From assembly GCF_039545455.1 (NCBI RefSeq), contig NZ_CP154468.1, positions 1,226,001 to 1,290,000 on the forward strand: a stretch of 64,000 nt of DNA. Direction: 5' to 3'. The translations under genes and the position numbers were made by a program. How positions within the stretch are numbered: the stretch's first letter is position 1; each line of letters starts with the position of its first letter. Below the pieces are notes generated by a model. It did no database searches. It was not told the origin of the DNA and was given only the letters and a program-made list of their open reading frames with translations. The stretch is from Brucella sp. BE17 (GTDB taxonomy: Bacteria > Pseudomonadota > Alphaproteobacteria > Rhizobiales > Rhizobiaceae). Below are positions 45,852-54,525 of the stretch, piece after piece.

Positions 45852-46268
45852 ATGATCTATCATTGCATTCGCATGAGCATCAAACCCGAAGTTTCCAAGC
45901 AACAAGCCGATGCCGTCCTCGATCGCATGCGCCGGGAAAGCGCCAATAATCCGCTCGTCCGCTCATTGGTCATCGGGCCCGATTATGGCGGCGAATTTGA
46001 CTACGGTGCCATTACGACCGTCGAAAATCTTTCCGATTACGAGTCCATGATGAACGATCCAGCGCATCGTGAAATCGATCGGATCGGCCTGCCTCTTGTC
46101 CAGAAATTCATGTCCTTTGACATCACCGACGATGCCGATCCCGACATGAGTGCAAAGATCGCCGAGATCCATAAGCGCCGTTATCAGGCAATGCCGGATG
46201 TAGCAGGTCTGGTCTCTGGCCTTGTCGGCTATAGCGGAAGCGCTGCACCCGGCTCCGACCACAAGTAG
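45852..46268 (+). CDS. Dabb-like (stress-responsive alpha/beta-barrel) protein
   Basis: This is a 138-aa protein. The start MIYHCIRMSIKPEVSKQQADAVLDRMRRE and the later VIGPDYGGEFDYGAITTVENLSDYESMMNDPAHREIDRIGLPLVQKFMSFDI resemble small dimeric alpha/beta-barrel (Dabb) proteins, a fold often used for monooxygenases or stress proteins. No catalytic residues can be assigned. It follows the NmrA-like gene by 22 nt. Confidence 0.7.
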   Translation: MIYHCIRMSIKPEVSKQQADAVLDRMRRESANNPLVRSLVIGPDYGGEFDYGAITTVENLSDYESMMNDPAHREIDRIGLPLVQKFMSFDITDDADPDMSAKIAEIHKRRYQAMPDVAGLVSGLVGYSGSAAPGSDHK

Positions 46269-46400
46269 AACCTTGGCTCGGCGGCAAGATATCCGCCGAT
46301 ACACGATCCAACCTCTGAATCAATCTCTATCGCAAGCACCATGTCGGGAGCGTCGTTTTTTCGACGGCCGCCTCCGGCATGCCTAAAAGGGCCTCATCCC

Positions 46401-47159
46401 ATGAGCTTTTGCAAACGGACACTGATATCTTCGACCATCACGCTGGCATTTCTCGCCAATATACCTGCCGTCGCTCAAGCGCAGGACTGGCAGTTGGGAG
46501 CCGGTGCCGGCGTGGTATGGAGCCAACAGGCATATGGCACCACCACAACTAGCCCGGTCCCAATCATCGACTTTGACAGCACCTATTTTCGGATGCGCGG
46601 CGATGCGGCCGATCTGAAGCTGCCATGGATCTCATCGGAGGCCGTGAACGTCTCGCTGAGATCCCGCTACATGTTTGGAGAGGGCTACGAACCCGATGAT
46701 GCCGACATTCTGGACGGCATGAACCGTCGACACGCCGCGTTTTGGACTGGACCTGCCATTGAGTGGAACACGCCCCTAGTTGATCTAAGCGTTGAAGGCA
46801 TGTTCGACGTGTCCGGCGACAGTAAAGGCAGCCGGATCAAAATGGCCGCATCGCATACGTTTTTCCTCAACGGGATCGGCTTGACCCCGAGAGTTGGAGC
46901 CACTTGGCTCGATTCAAACACCGTCGATTACTATTATGGGGTGCGCCCGGAAGAGGTGACTGCCACGCGCGCGGCCTACGAAGGTTCGTCAACGACCAAT
47001 TTCGAGGCCGGTATCAGCGCATTTACCGCCCTTCGCGAAAACCACCATCTGATGATCGATGCAAGCATCACCAGAGTTGGTGACGGCATAGCCGACAGCC
47101 CGATCGCCGTCGACAAGACCCTCGCTTCGTTCATGTTCGGCTACGCTTACAAGTTCTGA
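46401..47159 (+). CDS. MipA/OmpV-family outer-membrane protein
   Basis: This is a 252-aa beta-barrel. A signal peptide is visible (RTLISSTITLAFLANIPAVAQA, cut before QDWQ). The mature start WQLGAGAGVVWSQQAYGTTTTSPVPIIDFDSTYFRMRGD and the C-terminal aromatic end (ASFMFGYAYKF) are typical of MipA/OmpV porin-like proteins. It may serve as an outer-membrane partner for the efflux genes upstream, an inference from position only. Confidence 0.85.
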   Translation: MSFCKRTLISSTITLAFLANIPAVAQAQDWQLGAGAGVVWSQQAYGTTTTSPVPIIDFDSTYFRMRGDAADLKLPWISSEAVNVSLRSRYMFGEGYEPDDADILDGMNRRHAAFWTGPAIEWNTPLVDLSVEGMFDVSGDSKGSRIKMAASHTFFLNGIGLTPRVGATWLDSNTVDYYYGVRPEEVTATRAAYEGSSTTNFEAGISAFTALRENHHLMIDASITRVGDGIADSPIAVDKTLASFMFGYAYKF

Positions 47160-47244
47160 CCCCCGCACTTAGCCAAGTCTTTTCCCGCGCCAGAACCATG
47201 CGTTGGGCGCGGCCTCATTTTTCCTCCACGAAAGGTTTTCAATC

Positions 47245-47691
47245 ATGCAGACTACAAAATTCCGGAATGCTCTTTACCTCCCAGCATTGGGCAAGCTCTA
47301 CGCGCGCCTCGACACATCGGCGGAAACTTTCCTGCGCGTAGTGTCGGGCCTTGCCCTCGTTACTCATGGCTTTCCGAAGCTGATGGACCCCTTCGGATCG
47401 GTGCAGATGGTCGAAGGGCTTGGCTTTTATCCGGGCGCGCTCTGGTCACCACTGCTCGCGGCAACGGAGTTTTTCGGCGGGCTGCTGATTGCCCTGGGCC
47501 TCTTCACGCGACCGGCTGCGGCAGCGGCGACTATCGTTTTGCTGGTCACTGTCTGGTTTCACTGGATCACATTGGGCCAAGGGTATGGCGGGGCCGAGAA
47601 ATCGATCCTTTGGGCCGCTATCATGGCGTTCTTCGTCATCCGCGGCGGCAACGCTCATTCGATCGATGGCCATATTGGCCGACAGTTCTGA
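47245..47691 (+). CDS. DoxX-family membrane protein
   Basis: This is a 148-aa protein with four hydrophobic helices (LRVVSGLALVTHGFPKL, WSPLLAATEFFGGLLIALGLF, TIVLLVTVWFHWI, ILWAAIMAFFVIRGG). The THGFPKLMDP pattern and FFGGLLIALGLFTRPAA are DoxX/SURF4-type signatures; relatives join oxidative-stress membrane complexes. AAAGG precedes ATG 47245. It is the last gene of the rightward cargo and converges on the relaxase gene. Confidence 0.88.
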   Translation: MQTTKFRNALYLPALGKLYARLDTSAETFLRVVSGLALVTHGFPKLMDPFGSVQMVEGLGFYPGALWSPLLAATEFFGGLLIALGLFTRPAAAAATIVLLVTVWFHWITLGQGYGGAEKSILWAAIMAFFVIRGGNAHSIDGHIGRQF

Positions 47692-47730
47692 GAAGTTTTC
47701 TATGGGTCATGTTGGGACTGTAAAGTTTGA

Positions 47731-49803
47731 TTACAGTTCCAACCCCCTCTGTCGCCCCAATTGCCACGACACTGAACCGCCCTGCATGATGCCCGCGACC
47801 TTGCGGCCGAGCTCGCGGTCAATAACAGGTCTCCATGGTACAACGGTGAACTCATGGCTCTTTTCCACGATGGCGAACTTGCCGCTCGATAGATGTGCGG
47901 TCCCGGTGAACTTGCCGCTGACAATCTCGCCATCGGCAGCCGCCCGGAACGGTAAGCCTTTGCTGCTGGCCATTTCCGCACCGACGCGGGCGACTTCGCG
48001 TTCGCGCAGATTGGCGAGCAGGTTGCGCCGATAGAGGATGCGTCCATCCTGCTGCCGCGTTGCGTCGCCCTGTGCGATATGATGCTCACGGCGCTGATCC
48101 ATAGCCTCGCGCACCTGCTGACCGAACCCTGCCGGGGTAAGATCCGAAGCATCTGGCGTAACCAGCCTCCGGTCCAGCCAGGTCGCACCATCGGCACCGA
48201 TCTGCTTTTCCAGATCGAAGGTCGAGACGACACGGATGCTGGCCTTCCGGTTGCGACCGGCATCATAGGCGGCGGCGCGGCTCTCGAAGTCATCGGGGAT
48301 GCGCCACTGGTCGGCGTCGATCCGTTCAGCGATCCCGGCGCGGCGCAACGCCTCCAGTCGGCGCACATGGGCATCGACGAAGCCCTCATAGTCGCCGCCC
48401 GGAACTCGACCATCGAACTTCGCCTGCTCCAGATGGCGTCGCGGCCGATATATGCCGTTCTCGGCGATGGTGGCAATGGTCCGATCGGATGGCCGCTGCG
48501 CCGTATCGGCAGGACCAATCTCGATGACGCTGCCGATCCGGGCGTCCTCGACGCGGGCCGGATCAATGCCGGGAAGGTGGTGTGTTCGGCCGTCGATGCC
48601 GTCCACCACGAGGGTCAGGTTCTCGCACATCTCGTCGGTGAGATATTTGTCCACGACGCGGCCGGTGATGGGTATCTCAGGAGCTGCATCGTGAAGCTGG
48701 AAGGTCATCGGATCACGTTCCTGCCCATCGGCCTTCAGCGCTTTGTGCATGTTGCGGATGATGTCACCGCGCTCACCAAGTTCACGCAGTGCCGGTTCCA
48801 TCTTCGCGCCAAGCTCCCAGACGCCGGGTGAATGTTCCGTGGCCAGCCCCATTTTTTCCAGTTTAGCGAGACGGCGCAGGCGAAGAGTGCGGTTAAACTC
48901 GCGACGCGCATCGGCCGGTTCATGGCGCAGATCGAGGAACCTTTCGTCGGCCTCCTCGGTCATGGCGCGGTCAATGCGGGTGAAGTGGTCCTGATCGATT
49001 TCGGCAGATAGCTTGCGGCTCTGCTCGATTTCGGTCACGGGGCCAAGTTCCAGCGTGGTCAGTTCGCTCGCCCGCTCACGAATGCCATTGGCGAGATAGT
49101 CGCCATTAATGACCAGGTTCTCGCCCAGATCGTCCTTGCCCCGAACGATGACATGGACATGGGGATGGCCGGTATTGTGGTGATTGACCGCCACCCAATC
49201 GAGTTTCGTGCCAAGGTCGCCCTCGATGCGGTTCATCAGATCGCGGGTGTGTTCGGTGAGGTCGGAAAGATCGGCGGCATCTTCGGGCGAAACGATGAAG
49301 CGGAACTGGTGGCGATCATCCTTGCCGCGATCAAGAAAAGCATCTCCATCAGCGCGGTCCTCGGTGGCGGAATAGAGCTGGCCGCGTTCGCCGTCACGCG
49401 AGGTGCCGTCGCGCTGGATGTAGCGCAGATGGGCAGCCCCTTTTCCATTCTTTCCCGCGCTCTGGACATAACGGGTTTTGACGACGACGCGGCGCACTCC
49501 GGCCGCACTGTGACGCCAACCGCCCGACAGGGTTCGGGCGCGGACATGGGCCGCGCCACGACCACGCTTGACGCCCGGACCTTTGCCAGCGCGCGATGCC
49601 TTCCCGCTCTTTCCGGCCGAACCAGATGAAGACGACGAGGAAGTCAGTGATGCGAATGATGATGATCTGCCGGGGCTGTTGCTATGCTGACGCGCCAGCT
49701 TCTTCGCCTGCGTCAGAAAGCTCTTCGCCTTGCCCACCTTCGGGACGTTGGATTTGATACGACCTGGCCTGGGGCGAAAGCGGTTCTCGTCGTCGGCGCT
49801 CAT
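47731..49803 (-). CDS. rlxS: VirD2-like relaxase with DUF3363 (RlxS type)
   Basis: This is a 690-aa DNA relaxase that nicks oriT and leads the strand into the recipient. It has a basic Ser/Lys-rich N-terminus (about 1-95), possible catalytic Tyr in VVVKTRYVQSAGK, HLRYIQRDG, and the metal-binding histidine motif VNHHNTGHPHVHVIVRGKD near residue 215. The long C-terminal part belongs to DUF3363. It is separated from the lytic transglycosylase by 313 bp that hold inverted repeats, the likely oriT zone. Confidence 0.92.
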   Translation of the reverse strand: MSADDENRFRPRPGRIKSNVPKVGKAKSFLTQAKKLARQHSNSPGRSSSFASLTSSSSSSGSAGKSGKASRAGKGPGVKRGRGAAHVRARTLSGGWRHSAAGVRRVVVKTRYVQSAGKNGKGAAHLRYIQRDGTSRDGERGQLYSATEDRADGDAFLDRGKDDRHQFRFIVSPEDAADLSDLTEHTRDLMNRIEGDLGTKLDWVAVNHHNTGHPHVHVIVRGKDDLGENLVINGDYLANGIRERASELTTLELGPVTEIEQSRKLSAEIDQDHFTRIDRAMTEEADERFLDLRHEPADARREFNRTLRLRRLAKLEKMGLATEHSPGVWELGAKMEPALRELGERGDIIRNMHKALKADGQERDPMTFQLHDAAPEIPITGRVVDKYLTDEMCENLTLVVDGIDGRTHHLPGIDPARVEDARIGSVIEIGPADTAQRPSDRTIATIAENGIYRPRRHLEQAKFDGRVPGGDYEGFVDAHVRRLEALRRAGIAERIDADQWRIPDDFESRAAAYDAGRNRKASIRVVSTFDLEKQIGADGATWLDRRLVTPDASDLTPAGFGQQVREAMDQRREHHIAQGDATRQQDGRILYRRNLLANLREREVARVGAEMASSKGLPFRAAADGEIVSGKFTGTAHLSSGKFAIVEKSHEFTVVPWRPVIDRELGRKVAGIMQGGSVSWQLGRQRGLEL

Positions 49804-50116
49804 GAGCGCATCCCATGACGTTTAGGCACGCAAACGGCAGCTATTCGGCTATAGTGCCGGTCAAAACCCAGCAAAGCCAAGGCTTTGCGCCATATCGCGG
49901 CACGCGAGACGCAAAAGAAGGGTGCCGTGCGCCGCGCCCCAAAACAGTGTGCAGACAAGGGCTTGCCCAGAAACCGGCCCGACAGGGTGCCGGTTTCCTT
50001 TATCTTGCCCTCCGCCTTCCCTGCCCTTTTTGCCCTTCCTGCCGGGAATGCGGCCAGGCGCCCCCAAGCCTCGCTGCACACCGGAAGCGGACCGAAGGAG
50101 CGTGGGGACGCCATGC
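49804..50116. other. Gene-free region upstream of the relaxase, candidate oriT
   Basis: These 313 bp carry two clear inverted repeats: GCAAAGCC-AA-GGCTTTGC (49871-49888) and AAACCGGC (49971-49978) with GCCGGTTT (49989-49996). oriT sites usually lie near the relaxase gene and carry inverted repeats, so this is the best oriT candidate here. No nick site can be assigned by eye. Confidence 0.4.
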
Positions 50117-50827
50117 TCATGACCCATCTCCATCGCTTGCACGGGCCACGAATATGCCGCCGTCCTGCGGCTCCTGATCGACGGAAACGCGCAGAGGAAC
50201 GGTTGCACGGACGTCGCTCGACGGCTGATTGGCCGCCGCCGAATGGCCGCCGGATTGCGCAACGAAGAGCGGAGCTTCACGCCAATCCGGCGGTGGCGGC
50301 GGAACGATCGTCGGCACATCAGGCGCAGTCGCACTGCCAAGAACAGGTGCGAGAGTGGCGACATAGGCGCGTGTTTCAGCGGGCAAAGTGCGGCCCGTCG
50401 CCAGATACTCGTCATAGCGACCGGGACCAGCATTGTAGGCGGCAAGCATGGCCGCGACATTGCCATAGCGGTCCCACATATCGTGCAGATACGCCGTACC
50501 TGCGAGGATGTTGTCGCGCGGATCGTAAGGATCGCGCCCGAGGCCATGGCGGCTGCGCAGGCCCGCCCAGGTATCGGGCATGACCTGCATCAGTCCCATT
50601 GCACCCGCCGATGAGATAGCACGCACATCACCCGCGCTTTCCACACGCAGCACGGCCCGAATCCAATGCTCTGGAATACCGAAGCGCTGTGACGCCTCGG
50701 CAATGAAAGCCGCATGGGGATGCGCGGTGACTGGCGCGGGTTGCAGCGTGACCTGCGCAAATGCAGGCGTCAATCCGCTGCCAGCCGACAGAAGGGCCGT
50801 GAAGAGAAGAAGGGCGCGGGATCGCAT
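50117..50827 (-). CDS. Lytic transglycosylase (VirB1-like)
   Basis: This is a 236-aa periplasmic muramidase that opens peptidoglycan for the mating channel. A signal peptide is visible (RALLLFTALLSAGSGLTPAFA, cut before QVTLQ). The SLT domain includes AVLRVESAGDVRAISSAGAMGLMQVMPDTWAGLR (catalytic Glu in RVESAG) and AMLAAYNAGPGRYDEYL. A proline- and acidic-rich tail follows. It begins 4 nt after the DUF736 stop. Confidence 0.93.
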   Translation of the reverse strand: MRSRALLLFTALLSAGSGLTPAFAQVTLQPAPVTAHPHAAFIAEASQRFGIPEHWIRAVLRVESAGDVRAISSAGAMGLMQVMPDTWAGLRSRHGLGRDPYDPRDNILAGTAYLHDMWDRYGNVAAMLAAYNAGPGRYDEYLATGRTLPAETRAYVATLAPVLGSATAPDVPTIVPPPPPDWREAPLFVAQSGGHSAAANQPSSDVRATVPLRVSVDQEPQDGGIFVARASDGDGS

Positions 50828-50831
50828 GATC

Positions 50832-51167
50832 TCAGTCCCGATCTTCGCGGGGCCGCGGGCGGCTCCAGTGCAGCGACCATGACGCTCCTGCATCGTCGTC
50901 GCGGAACAGGTTGGCGCGGATCGGCTGCGGCAAGGCGGGATCGTCGAGCAGCACCGAGAGATATTCGCCAGCCTTTTCGCCGGTGCGTTTCCATGCTGCA
51001 CCGACCTCCGGCCCGTCATGTTCAATGTAATGGACGCGATAGTCCGGCGCATTCTCCGCATCGGAATGCTCAGTGGGCACGATAACAAGATCACGCTTCA
51101 TGGTGAGCGTGACGAGCTGACCGGCGAAGCCGGATGCGTCACGCGCGAATTGACCGATCTGTGGCAT
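50832..51167 (-). CDS. DUF736 family protein (copy 1)
   Basis: This is a 111-aa small protein: MPQIGQFARDASGFAGQLVTLTMKRDLVIVPTE, EVGAAWKRTGEKAGEYLSVLLDDPALPQPIRANLF, all DUF736 landmarks. The function is unknown, but the family is almost confined to mobile elements. It is part of the excision/processing operon between traF and the transglycosylase. A paralogue lies at 56538-56864. Confidence 0.9.
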   Translation of the reverse strand: MPQIGQFARDASGFAGQLVTLTMKRDLVIVPTEHSDAENAPDYRVHYIEHDGPEVGAAWKRTGEKAGEYLSVLLDDPALPQPIRANLFRDDDAGASWSLHWSRPRPREDRD

Positions 51168-51202
51168 GGTATATCTCCTGTGTTGGTGAATTTGGCGTCA
51201 GA

Positions 51203-51748
51203 TCAATGCGTGGCCGCCCGCCATTCGTAGCGGCCATCGCCTTCCTCATCGGTCCAGAGCGGGAGCGCCCGGCCGACGACGGAACTGGCGGGAACAGGTC
51301 CGAAGTAACGGCCATCGAGGCTGTCCCGGATTTCCCAATTCATGAGGAAGAGTTCACCGTCGCCGATGATGCGGCAGCCCTGCCAGACCGGCAGATCCCG
51401 GCCGATGCGGTCGTGCTCCAGCGCATCCCCCATCTCGACATTATCGACGGAAATGGTCGCACGGTTGCGGCAGACGCGCTGTCCCGGCAGGCCGAGGACG
51501 CGCTTCAGCAGCGGTACGCCGCGTCCGATATAGCCGCGCTCGACCATGAAGCGCTCCAACGGCTCAGACGGCATGATGGCGACCAGTTCGGGAACTTCGA
51601 GCCTATCGGCGGGAGCAACTGTGTAGAAGCCGATGGGGGCACTGGCAGTCGCATTCCAGATCAGTCGGGTTGGCAGATCGGCAACCGCCGTGGCGACAAG
51701 TGTTCCGACAGCCAGCATGGACATGGCGAGGATATGACGGCGGCTCAT
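51203..51748 (-). CDS. traF: TraF-type signal peptidase (S26)
   Basis: This is a 181-aa membrane-anchored protease that matures the TrbC pilin in related systems. N-terminal helix MLAVGTLVATAVADLP; serine region ASAPIGFYTVAPADRLEVPELVAIMP (catalytic Ser in SxPxGxY); Lys region LLKRVLGLPGQRVCR; ending DSLDGRYFGPVPASSVVGRALPLW. ATG 51748 overlaps the DUF2840 stop as ATGA. Confidence 0.92.
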   Translation of the reverse strand: MSRRHILAMSMLAVGTLVATAVADLPTRLIWNATASAPIGFYTVAPADRLEVPELVAIMPSEPLERFMVERGYIGRGVPLLKRVLGLPGQRVCRNRATISVDNVEMGDALEHDRIGRDLPVWQGCRIIGDGELFLMNWEIRDSLDGRYFGPVPASSVVGRALPLWTDEEGDGRYEWRAATH

Positions 51749-52263
51749 CGCGCAATCCTCCGGCGGTTGACCCACGCGGCATGGCGCTCCCGGGTGTAGG
51801 GATTAGGTTCCTGACCGGCGCTCAAACGGTTGTGGACGTGCCGCCAATGGTCCGGCGCAACATCCGCCGGATCGACGCCAAGCGCGTCCACGGCGTCAAT
51901 CAGAGCCAGCACCCGCTGGACTTGTCGCCAGCCATCGACACGCAGCAGGATCTCGCCGCCAGGACGAACGAAGGGCACGGTCTGGTATGGTTCGCCACGC
52001 CCGACAGCGCGCAGAATGTCGAGCCGCGAAACGATGGTGCCGTAATCGTTCGAGGCCCAACGGACGAAGGCGAAGATGCTTTCGGGCGCAAAACCGATCA
52101 CACTGCGGCGGCGGTCGATGATCTGCTCAAAGCTCTTATGGCCGAAGCGTATCCAGCGCTCGACCTTCTTCTTCTGGAAGGTCAGTTCGACCAATGTTGT
52201 GAACGGTGCTGGCCCGTCCGCCTGCGGATGTTCATGCGCTGCACGCACGGTTTTGCCGGTCAT
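51745..52263 (-). CDS. DUF2840 family protein
   Basis: This is a 172-aa protein with KKKVERWIRFGHKSFEQIIDRRRSVIGFAPESIFAFVRWASNDYGTIVSRLDILRAV, the DUF2840 core, then WRQVQRVLALIDAVDALGVDPADVAPDHWRHVHNRL. It is coupled by overlaps to the RHH gene and to traF. The function is unknown; the position among excision and processing genes is shared by many elements. Confidence 0.88.
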   Translation of the reverse strand: MTGKTVRAAHEHPQADGPAPFTTLVELTFQKKKVERWIRFGHKSFEQIIDRRRSVIGFAPESIFAFVRWASNDYGTIVSRLDILRAVGRGEPYQTVPFVRPGGEILLRVDGWRQVQRVLALIDAVDALGVDPADVAPDHWRHVHNRLSAGQEPNPYTRERHAAWVNRRRIAR

Positions 52264-52514
52264 GGCTGGTCCCCTTCGGTGGGTGGAAACTCGCGGACCA
52301 GCAGCTCGCGCAGCATCACGGCGACGGTGACGCCACGCCGGAAAGCGGCAACCTTAATGCGCCCGCGCAGTTCGGGCGTAATGTCGATGGTCAAGCGGGC
52401 GGTGAACGCCTCCGTAGCCGCCTTGCCGGTTGCCGTCGCCTCGGCGGCTTTGATCCAGCTATCGGGATTGCCCGGCCGCGATGCGAAGCCGGATTTGACG
52501 GGCGGACGTGTCAT
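52260..52514 (-). CDS. Small ribbon-helix-helix partition-type protein
   Basis: This is an 84-aa protein whose C-terminal half reads FTARLTIDITPELRGRIKVAAFRRGVTVAVMLRELLVREFP, an RHH DNA-binding fold. It directly follows parA with a 4-nt overlap, so it may act as the DNA-binding partner of ParA (ParB/ParG-like role). No ParB HTH domain is present. The N-terminal 35 residues look disordered. Confidence 0.75.
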   Translation of the reverse strand: MTRPPVKSGFASRPGNPDSWIKAAEATATGKAATEAFTARLTIDITPELRGRIKVAAFRRGVTVAVMLRELLVREFPPTEGDQP

Positions 52515-53164
52515 GGCACGATCCTCCCGGTGCCGAGCGCATCGATCTCGGTTGCAAGTGCGATGACCTCCTGTGCGGCGCGTTCTCCGCCATCGGTCTC
52601 CGAGACCAGCCGTCCGGTCTGTGCGGCTTCGGCGAAGGCGACACGCTGGCCGATCGTCGTGGCCAGCAAGGGCGGATCATGGTCTGCCAGCGTTTCGGCC
52701 GTTTCGCGGGCGATGACGGTGCGCGCACCGCATCGGTTCAGCAGAAAACGGGCGGCCAGTTCAGGGCGATAGATGCGTGCTTCGTTCAGAAGCGACAGCA
52801 TCTCGGCAGAGGCCCAGCCATCAAAGGGAGATGGCTGCACCGGGATCAGCACCAGATCGGTTGCAAGCAGCGCTGAGCGCATCAGAGCAGCGACACGGGG
52901 CGGACCGTCAATGACGACATGATCGGCGTCACGCGCCAGCTCTGGTGCTTCGCGGTGCAATGTATCGCGGGCAAGGCCGATGACGGTGAACAGCCTTGGC
53001 AGCCCTTCATGGCTGCGCCGCTGCGACCAGTCGAGTGCGGAGCCTTGCGGGTCGGCATCGATCAGGATGACCCGCTTGCCTTGCGCAGCCCAGGCTCCGG
53101 CGAGATGCAGCGCCAGCGTGGTCTTGCCCACGCCGCCTTTCTGATTGAGGAGCGCGACGATCAT
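52511..53164 (-). CDS. parA: ParA-family partition ATPase
   Basis: This is a 217-aa P-loop ATPase. It has a deviant Walker A at MIVALLNQKGGVGKTTLALHLAGAW (KGGVGKT), Walker A' VILIDADPQGSALDWSQR, VVIDGPPRVAALMRSALLATDLVLIPVQPSPFDGWAS. Function: segregation or localisation of the excised, circular element. The start overlaps the repA stop (ATGA). Confidence 0.94.
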   Translation of the reverse strand: MIVALLNQKGGVGKTTLALHLAGAWAAQGKRVILIDADPQGSALDWSQRRSHEGLPRLFTVIGLARDTLHREAPELARDADHVVIDGPPRVAALMRSALLATDLVLIPVQPSPFDGWASAEMLSLLNEARIYRPELAARFLLNRCGARTVIARETAETLADHDPPLLATTIGQRVAFAEAAQTGRLVSETDGGERAAQEVIALATEIDALGTGRIVP

Positions 53165-54252
53165 GGCGTACCTCGCCCAGGTCGGCGGGAAGTGGCACTG
53201 GCACCGTGCCTTTCATGCGCGCGCGTCAAAGAAGAAAAGTTAGATTCTATGTTAGATTCTAAGTTAGCAGTCGGATTCTTCTTTTCGTTCCAGAGACTTA
53301 ATTGGGGTTCGTGCGCCTGATGTGCCGATAGTGCTGCGCCTGATGTACCGATACCCTTTGCGCCTGATGTACCGACGGCATCCACAATGTTATCCACAGG
53401 CACTGTGGATAAGAGTTCAGGACGGATTTGCAGCAGTTCGCGGCGATTTTCGCGCAGGATCTTGAGCCTGTAACCGGGCAGCGGCTGGCGGGCCGCAATG
53501 CGGCGCAGGTCCAGCGCAAAGTCCGATGGTCGGGCCATGCTGCCGGATTTCTGGTGGAGGTGCGCAACCTCGAACATCCAGCCATGCGGCTGCTGTCCGG
53601 CATGTTTACGGGCGACACGGTAGAGCCAGCGCTCGATACCGCCTGTCAGCCGAAAATAGTCCGGATCGATGGTGAGGACGAGAGAACGGTCGAGGACGCT
53701 GTTGTAGAACCACTCGGGCAGGACAAACTCCATGCCTTCTACCCGACCGTCGCGCGTGGTCATCTCTTCCCATTCGTTGATCCAGGAGAACTGGCGGCGG
53801 CGCCAATGCTTGCCGTTACGGATCGTCGTGGCGACGACCGTGGATTGCAGCCGGGCAAGCGCTGCCTTCAGCAGCAGATATTGCCGGTTTCCGGTGTCGC
53901 GTCCGATGGCGCGCAGCAGATGATAGGGCGTGAAGCGGAAGAAACGGGATGTCTTGATGCCGTTGTTTTCGGCGGCGACGATCTGGCTCGCAGCCCAGAT
54001 CAGCACATCGGCATCCCAGATCGTCGCCATGCCATGTTCGGGCATCCCGAACACCTGTACCTCGACATCGGCAGTCTTGTAGAGAATCGGCTTCGTGCGC
54101 GGCGTCTTCGCCAGCGAGAAGAAAGGCCGTTCCATCAGATCGCGTTGGTCGCGCGGACTGGCATCGCCGGTTGCGACCACGAAGGGATCGAGGTGGCTGC
54201 GCTCGCTACCGCCTTCTCTGCGCAAGCCGTCAGGGTGATCGACGCGCCGCAT
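53161..54252 (-). CDS. repA: RepA-like replication initiator
   Basis: This is a 363-aa protein of the replication initiator A type: RDLMERPFFSLAKTPRTKPILYKTADVEVQVFGMPEHGMATIWDADVLIWAASQIVAAENNGIKTSRFFRFTPYHLLRAIGR and later GGIERWLYRVARKHAGQQPHGWMFEVAHLHQKSGS. Presence suggests the element can replicate as a plasmid after excision. ATG 54252 follows directly on the stop of the excisionase gene. Confidence 0.9.
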   Translation of the reverse strand: MRRVDHPDGLRREGGSERSHLDPFVVATGDASPRDQRDLMERPFFSLAKTPRTKPILYKTADVEVQVFGMPEHGMATIWDADVLIWAASQIVAAENNGIKTSRFFRFTPYHLLRAIGRDTGNRQYLLLKAALARLQSTVVATTIRNGKHWRRRQFSWINEWEEMTTRDGRVEGMEFVLPEWFYNSVLDRSLVLTIDPDYFRLTGGIERWLYRVARKHAGQQPHGWMFEVAHLHQKSGSMARPSDFALDLRRIAARQPLPGYRLKILRENRRELLQIRPELLSTVPVDNIVDAVGTSGAKGIGTSGAALSAHQAHEPQLSLWNEKKNPTANLESNIESNFSSLTRAHERHGASATSRRPGRGTP

Positions 54253-54525
54253 TCAGAGCTTGCGCCGCTCTTCAGGCGTCAGGGGGCGCGCCGGAAAGAC
54301 CGTGCCGGCACCCTCGTCACTGGTGGATTTGCGCGTGCCAATGTCGGCCCAGGACTGAAGATCCTCGACGGTATAGAGGACGCGGCCGCCGATTTTTCGA
54401 TAGGTCGGACCGGTCCCGTAGGTCCGGTGTTTTTCCAGCGTGCGAAGAGAAATACCGAGGAAACGTGCAGCTTCCTGAGTGCGCAGCATGCGCGGTGGCA
54501 TTTCCGTGTTGCGGCGCTCGGCCAT
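54253..54525 (-). CDS. rdfS: RdfS/AlpA-like excisionase (MerR-type HTH)
   Basis: This is a 90-aa DNA-binding protein: MLRTQEAARFLGISLRTLEKHRTYGTGPTYRKIGGRVLYTVEDLQSWADIG, a winged HTH as in recombination directionality factors. A strong GGAGGTGA ribosome site precedes ATG 54525. It heads the operon rdfS-repA-parA-RHH-DUF2840-traF, all joined by overlaps. In the ICEMlSymR7A system an rdfS gene in the same position is switched on by FseA and drives excision. Confidence 0.85.
   Translation of the reverse strand: MAERRNTEMPPRMLRTQEAARFLGISLRTLEKHRTYGTGPTYRKIGGRVLYTVEDLQSWADIGTRKSTSDEGAGTVFPARPLTPEERRKL

Noticed and set aside
49861..50547. 228-codon minus-strand frame over the transglycosylase
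   Set aside because: Out-of-frame shadow of the lytic transglycosylase gene; no family features.
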